Of a stretch of 6,038 nt of DNA, positions 3,265 to 6,038 are shown piece by piece. The DNA lies in contig CALDSL010000081.1 of the NCBI GenBank assembly GCA_937920255.1, positions 1 through 6,038 on the forward strand, written 5' to 3'. Source of the DNA: an uncultured Anaerolineaceae bacterium (lineage in GTDB: Bacteria > Chloroflexota > Anaerolineae > Anaerolineales > Anaerolineaceae). Made by a program: the position numbers and the translations under genes. The notes under the pieces are model-generated. The model did no database searches. It was not told where the DNA came from and saw nothing but the letters and a program-made list of their open reading frames with translations. The first letter of the stretch is position 1; the number at the start of each line of letters is the position of its first letter.

Positions 3265-6038
3265 ATGTTGCGCAAGATGTTCAATGCTTTAATTGTTATC
3301 ACCATGCTCCTGGCTATGCCCTCCGTGGCATTCGCTCAGGACACCGGCCCCACCGTTCCGATGGACGATGTTTCTGAATGGCTGATTCCCCAAGGTGCGG
3401 TGATGGAACCGGAAGTTGCGGAGGAACTGGCCGCGGCTACCGGTGACGTGGAAGTGGTTGTTCAACTGGCGGAAGATCCTCTGGCTGTGGCTGCCACCAA
3501 GCAGTCCAGCAGCGGCAGAAGCATGAGCGCTGCCGGCCAGAGCAACTACAAAGCCAGTTTGGGCGCGCGCCAAAGCAGCCTGATGGGCCGCATTGCCAGC
3601 CTGGGCGGCGTTGAAATCGCCCGCACCAGCATCGCGCTCAACGCTGTCATCGTAAAGATCCCCGCCGAAAATATCGTGGCGGTCTCCAAACTGGCGGGCG
3701 TCAAGTCCGTACGGCCGGTTGGACGCTATGAGAAGGATCTGACCGCAACCGTTCCGTACATCGGCGCTACCGCGCTGCATGATCTGGGCGTCGACGGCAC
3801 CGGCGTGGTTGTAGGCGTGCTCGATTCGGGCGTGGATTACATCCATTTCAATCTGGGTGGTTCGGGCGATGTGGCGGAATATGACGCCAACGATCCTACC
3901 ATTATCGAACCCGGCACCTTCCCCACCGCCAAAGTCATCGCCGGTTATGACTTCACCGGTGAAGTTTGGCCCAACGGCGACCGCGCCGTAGACCCCGATC
4001 CACTGGATAAGGGCACTGGCGCCGGTCATGGCACGCATGTCTCCGACATCATCGCCGGACGCAACGGCGTTGCCCCGGGCGCCAAACTGATTGTTGCCAA
4101 GGCCTGCTCCTCTGTTTCCACGTCTTGCGATGGCGTCGGCCTGCTGCTGGGTGTGGATTTCATGCTTGACCCCAACGGCGACGGCAGCATGAGCGACAAA
4201 GTGGATGTGCTCAACCTGTCGCTTGGCTCCAGCTACGGCCAGAAGGAAGATGACCTGTCCTTCGCCCTCGCCAACGCGGTGAAACAGGGCGTCGTGGTGG
4301 TCACCTCGGCTGGCAACAGCGCCAACAAGCCCTACGTGGCTGGCTCTCCGTCTGTCACCCCTGAGATCATCAGCGTCGCGCAGACCGAAACCCCCGGCGC
4401 TGTGGCCATCCCGCTGGTGATTAATGCTCCTGCCGCGATTGCTGGCGTGTACTCCAACACCGCCACAGTTGAATGGGCGCCCATCGGCGCTGGCTTCACC
4501 GGCGACGTGGTTTTCATCGGCACGGCGTGCCCAGGCCAACCCCTGCTGGCCGACCCGACCGGTAAGGTGGCCCTGGTTGACCGCGGCACCTGCGCCATTT
4601 CACTCAAGACGGACGTTGCTGGCGATGCCGGCGCGATCGGTATGCTGCTCGGCCTGGTTGCCCCAGGCGATGCTGTCAGCTTCAGCTATGGCGGCGGCGA
4701 GAACATGATCCCGACGCTGGTCATCACTCGTTCCACTTCCAACCTGATTAAGAATGCCCTGCTCACCGATACGGTGAATGTCACCGTCAGCTCCGATGCT
4801 GGCATCCCACTGGTTGGCAGCATGGCCGCCACCTCTTCGCGTGGCCCCAGCTACAGCTACCAGGCCATCAAGCCTGATATCGGCGCTCCGGGCGCATCGG
4901 TTTCGGCTGTCTACGGCACCGGCACCGGTGAAGCTGCCTTTGGCGGCACCTCTGGCGCTGCCCCCATGGTTTCCGGCTCCGCGGCCCTGCTGCTGCAGGC
5001 GCGCCCCAAGCTGACGCCTGTTGAGGTCAAAGGCCTGCTGATGAACACGGCCGAGACCGAAATCTACACCAACCCGGCGCTGCTGCCCGGTGAACTGGCC
5101 CCCATCACCCGTATCGGCGGCGGCGAAGTCCGCGTCGACCGCGCGGTGGCTGCCATGACCCTGGCCGGCGACAAGAAGGCCGCGACCGCTTCACTGTCGT
5201 TTGGTTACCAACCCGTGCTGGGAAAGAAGACCTTCAGCAAGACGGTTGTGGTGCACAACTACACCAACAAGCTGCGCAAGTACACCCTCTCCAATGAGTT
5301 CCGCTACGCAGACGATGAGGAATCTGGCGCGGTCAAACTGAGCATGCCCAAGAGCATCACCGTTCCGGCCAAGAGCACGCGTGAGTTCAAGGTCACCCTG
5401 ACCGTGGACGCCTCGAAACTGCCCAACTGGACACTGAATGGCGGCTCTCAGGGTGGCAACGGCAATCTGTTGAACCAGCATGAGTTTGACGGCTACATCT
5501 ACATCAAGGACGCGATGGAAGAAGTGCACGTGGCATGGCACATTCTGCCGCACAAGTCTGCCAATGTGGTTGTTGCCCCCACCAAGCTCACCCTGGCCGG
5601 CAAACCCCGCATGGTCAAGTTGATCAATGCGCACGGCGCCGCCGATGGCGAAGCTGATATCTTCGCCTGGACTGGCTCGAGCAAGAAGATGCCGTCCTCC
5701 GAACTCCCCGGCCCCGGCGACAACTTCGCCGTGATCGACCTGCGCTCGGTCGGCGTTCGCCCGGTGATCATCGGTGAAACCGACGAAGGCTACGAATACG
5801 GTATCCAGTTCGCCATCACCACCTTCGGCATGCGCTCGCACCCTGCCTACCCGGCTGAATTCGATGTCTACATCGATGTCGACCGCGACGGCGTGGATGA
5901 CTACGTGGCCTACACCGCGGAAAACGGCGGCTTCGCTGCCACCGGCCAGACCCTGGTCTACCTGGTTGACCTGGCCACTGGCTCCGGCGGAGCGTACTTC
6001 TACCTGGATGCCAGCCTGGATTCCAGCAACGCCATCCT
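3265..6038 (+). CDS. Secreted subtilisin-family (S8) serine protease with PA domain, Vpr-like, 3' end beyond window
   Basis: An extracellular endopeptidase precursor; 924 codons are open to the window edge with no stop. The ATG at 3265 has GGAGGAGG 4 nt upstream. Residues 1-24 are a signal peptide (LRK, hydrophobic core, AFA|QD cleavage). Residues about 60-165 resemble an I9 propeptide/inhibitor (VEVVVQLAEDP, ALNAVIVKIP, GVKSVRPV). The catalytic domain follows with Asp187 (GVLDSGVDYIH), His255 (GHGTHV), oxyanion Asn351 (TSAGNS) and Ser563 (GTSGAAPMVSG), so the triad is intact. DPNGDGSMSDKVDVLNLSLGS (302-322) is a calcium-type motif typical of Vpr/lactocepin-like S8 enzymes. A PA domain is inserted at about 378-505 (GKVALVDRGTC 433-443, IPTLVIT 482-488). 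After GEVRVDRAVAAM come Fn3-like beta-rich segments from about residue 640, then D871-V-D-R-D-G-V-D-D879, another Asp calcium-binding pattern. Expression should depend on the upstream riboswitch. The substrate is unknown, as is any C-terminal anchor. Confidence 0.93.
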   Translation, partial: MLRKMFNALIVITMLLAMPSVAFAQDTGPTVPMDDVSEWLIPQGAVMEPEVAEELAAATGDVEVVVQLAEDPLAVAATKQSSSGRSMSAAGQSNYKASLGARQSSLMGRIASLGGVEIARTSIALNAVIVKIPAENIVAVSKLAGVKSVRPVGRYEKDLTATVPYIGATALHDLGVDGTGVVVGVLDSGVDYIHFNLGGSGDVAEYDANDPTIIEPGTFPTAKVIAGYDFTGEVWPNGDRAVDPDPLDKGTGAGHGTHVSDIIAGRNGVAPGAKLIVAKACSSVSTSCDGVGLLLGVDFMLDPNGDGSMSDKVDVLNLSLGSSYGQKEDDLSFALANAVKQGVVVVTSAGNSANKPYVAGSPSVTPEIISVAQTETPGAVAIPLVINAPAAIAGVYSNTATVEWAPIGAGFTGDVVFIGTACPGQPLLADPTGKVALVDRGTCAISLKTDVAGDAGAIGMLLGLVAPGDAVSFSYGGGENMIPTLVITRSTSNLIKNALLTDTVNVTVSSDAGIPLVGSMAATSSRGPSYSYQAIKPDIGAPGASVSAVYGTGTGEAAFGGTSGAAPMVSGSAALLLQARPKLTPVEVKGLLMNTAETEIYTNPALLPGELAPITRIGGGEVRVDRAVAAMTLAGDKKAATASLSFGYQPVLGKKTFSKTVVVHNYTNKLRKYTLSNEFRYADDEESGAVKLSMPKSITVPAKSTREFKVTLTVDASKLPNWTLNGGSQGGNGNLLNQHEFDGYIYIKDAMEEVHVAWHILPHKSANVVVAPTKLTLAGKPRMVKLINAHGAADGEADIFAWTGSSKKMPSSELPGPGDNFAVIDLRSVGVRPVIIGETDEGYEYGIQFAITTFGMRSHPAYPAEFDVYIDVDRDGVDDYVAYTAENGGFAATGQTLVYLVDLATGSGGAYFYLDASLDSSNAI

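Noticed and set aside
3019..3292. Two overlapping small open frames downstream of the promoter
   Set aside because: They run through the riboswitch aptamer and terminator, lack Shine-Dalgarno sequences and encode nothing recognisable.
3289..4539. Long open frame on the minus strand opposite the protease gene
   Set aside because: It is antisense to the catalytic domain, has low-complexity His/Gly/Ala-rich composition typical of a shadow frame, and lacks a ribosome binding site; the plus strand carries the intact triad.
5191..5841. Open frame on the minus strand opposite the C-terminal protease domains
   Set aside because: It is antisense to a continuous S8 frame and has no recognisable domain or start signal.
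1..6038. CRISPR array, insertion sequence, tRNA or rRNA
   Set aside because: No regularly spaced repeats, transposase motifs, terminal inverted repeats or structural RNA gene signatures were seen.

Overview
The window comes from a bacterial chromosome. It holds an iron-sulfur cluster assembly (SUF) locus on the left, and on the right a secreted subtilisin-family protease behind a cyclic-dinucleotide riboswitch. The layout (sufC then sufB with no other gene ahead of them, a divergent SufR-type regulator joined to a MIP18/SufT gene, then a large Vpr-like S8 protease) and the moderately GC-rich coding sequence would suit a Chloroflexota (Anaerolineae-like) genome. That placement is an inference from gene style, not something the sequence proves.

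Region 1 (1-1523, minus strand): sufC, complete, followed by sufB, of which only the N-terminal 237 codons lie in the window. They are transcribed leftward from a well-formed promoter (TTGACC, 17 bp, TATAAT) at 1630-1658. Region 2 (1524-1765): a divergent control region. A perfect 9-bp inverted repeat (1654-1662 / 1679-1687) carries the -35 hexamer of the leftward suf promoter in one arm and that of the rightward regulator promoter in the other. Region 3 (1766-2754, plus strand): sufR-like repressor with a winged helix and four C-terminal cysteines, overlapping by ATGA a MIP18-family gene (sufT-like), closed by a strong intrinsic terminator at 2774-2805. The simplest reading is one Fe-S homeostasis module: SufR senses cluster supply and controls both its own operon and the suf machinery from one shared operator.

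Region 4 (2755-3264, no protein gene): a sigma70-type promoter (TTGACT, 17 bp, TATCAT), a palindrome at the predicted transcript start, a GEMM-I riboswitch aptamer (about 2991-3067), and an intrinsic terminator (3064-3091) whose 5' arm uses the 3' end of the aptamer. The geometry predicts a ligand-activated ON switch. The base that contacts the ligand directly before the conserved GCAAACC is A, not the G of standard c-di-GMP aptamers, so the ligand may be 3',3'-cGAMP or both dinucleotides.

Region 5 (3265-6038, plus strand, runs off the end): an S8 serine protease precursor with signal peptide, I9-like propeptide, complete Asp/His/Ser triad, a PA domain inserted in the catalytic domain, and C-terminal beta-rich domains with a calcium-type Asp motif. 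Together regions 4 and 5 look like second-messenger control of extracellular proteolysis.
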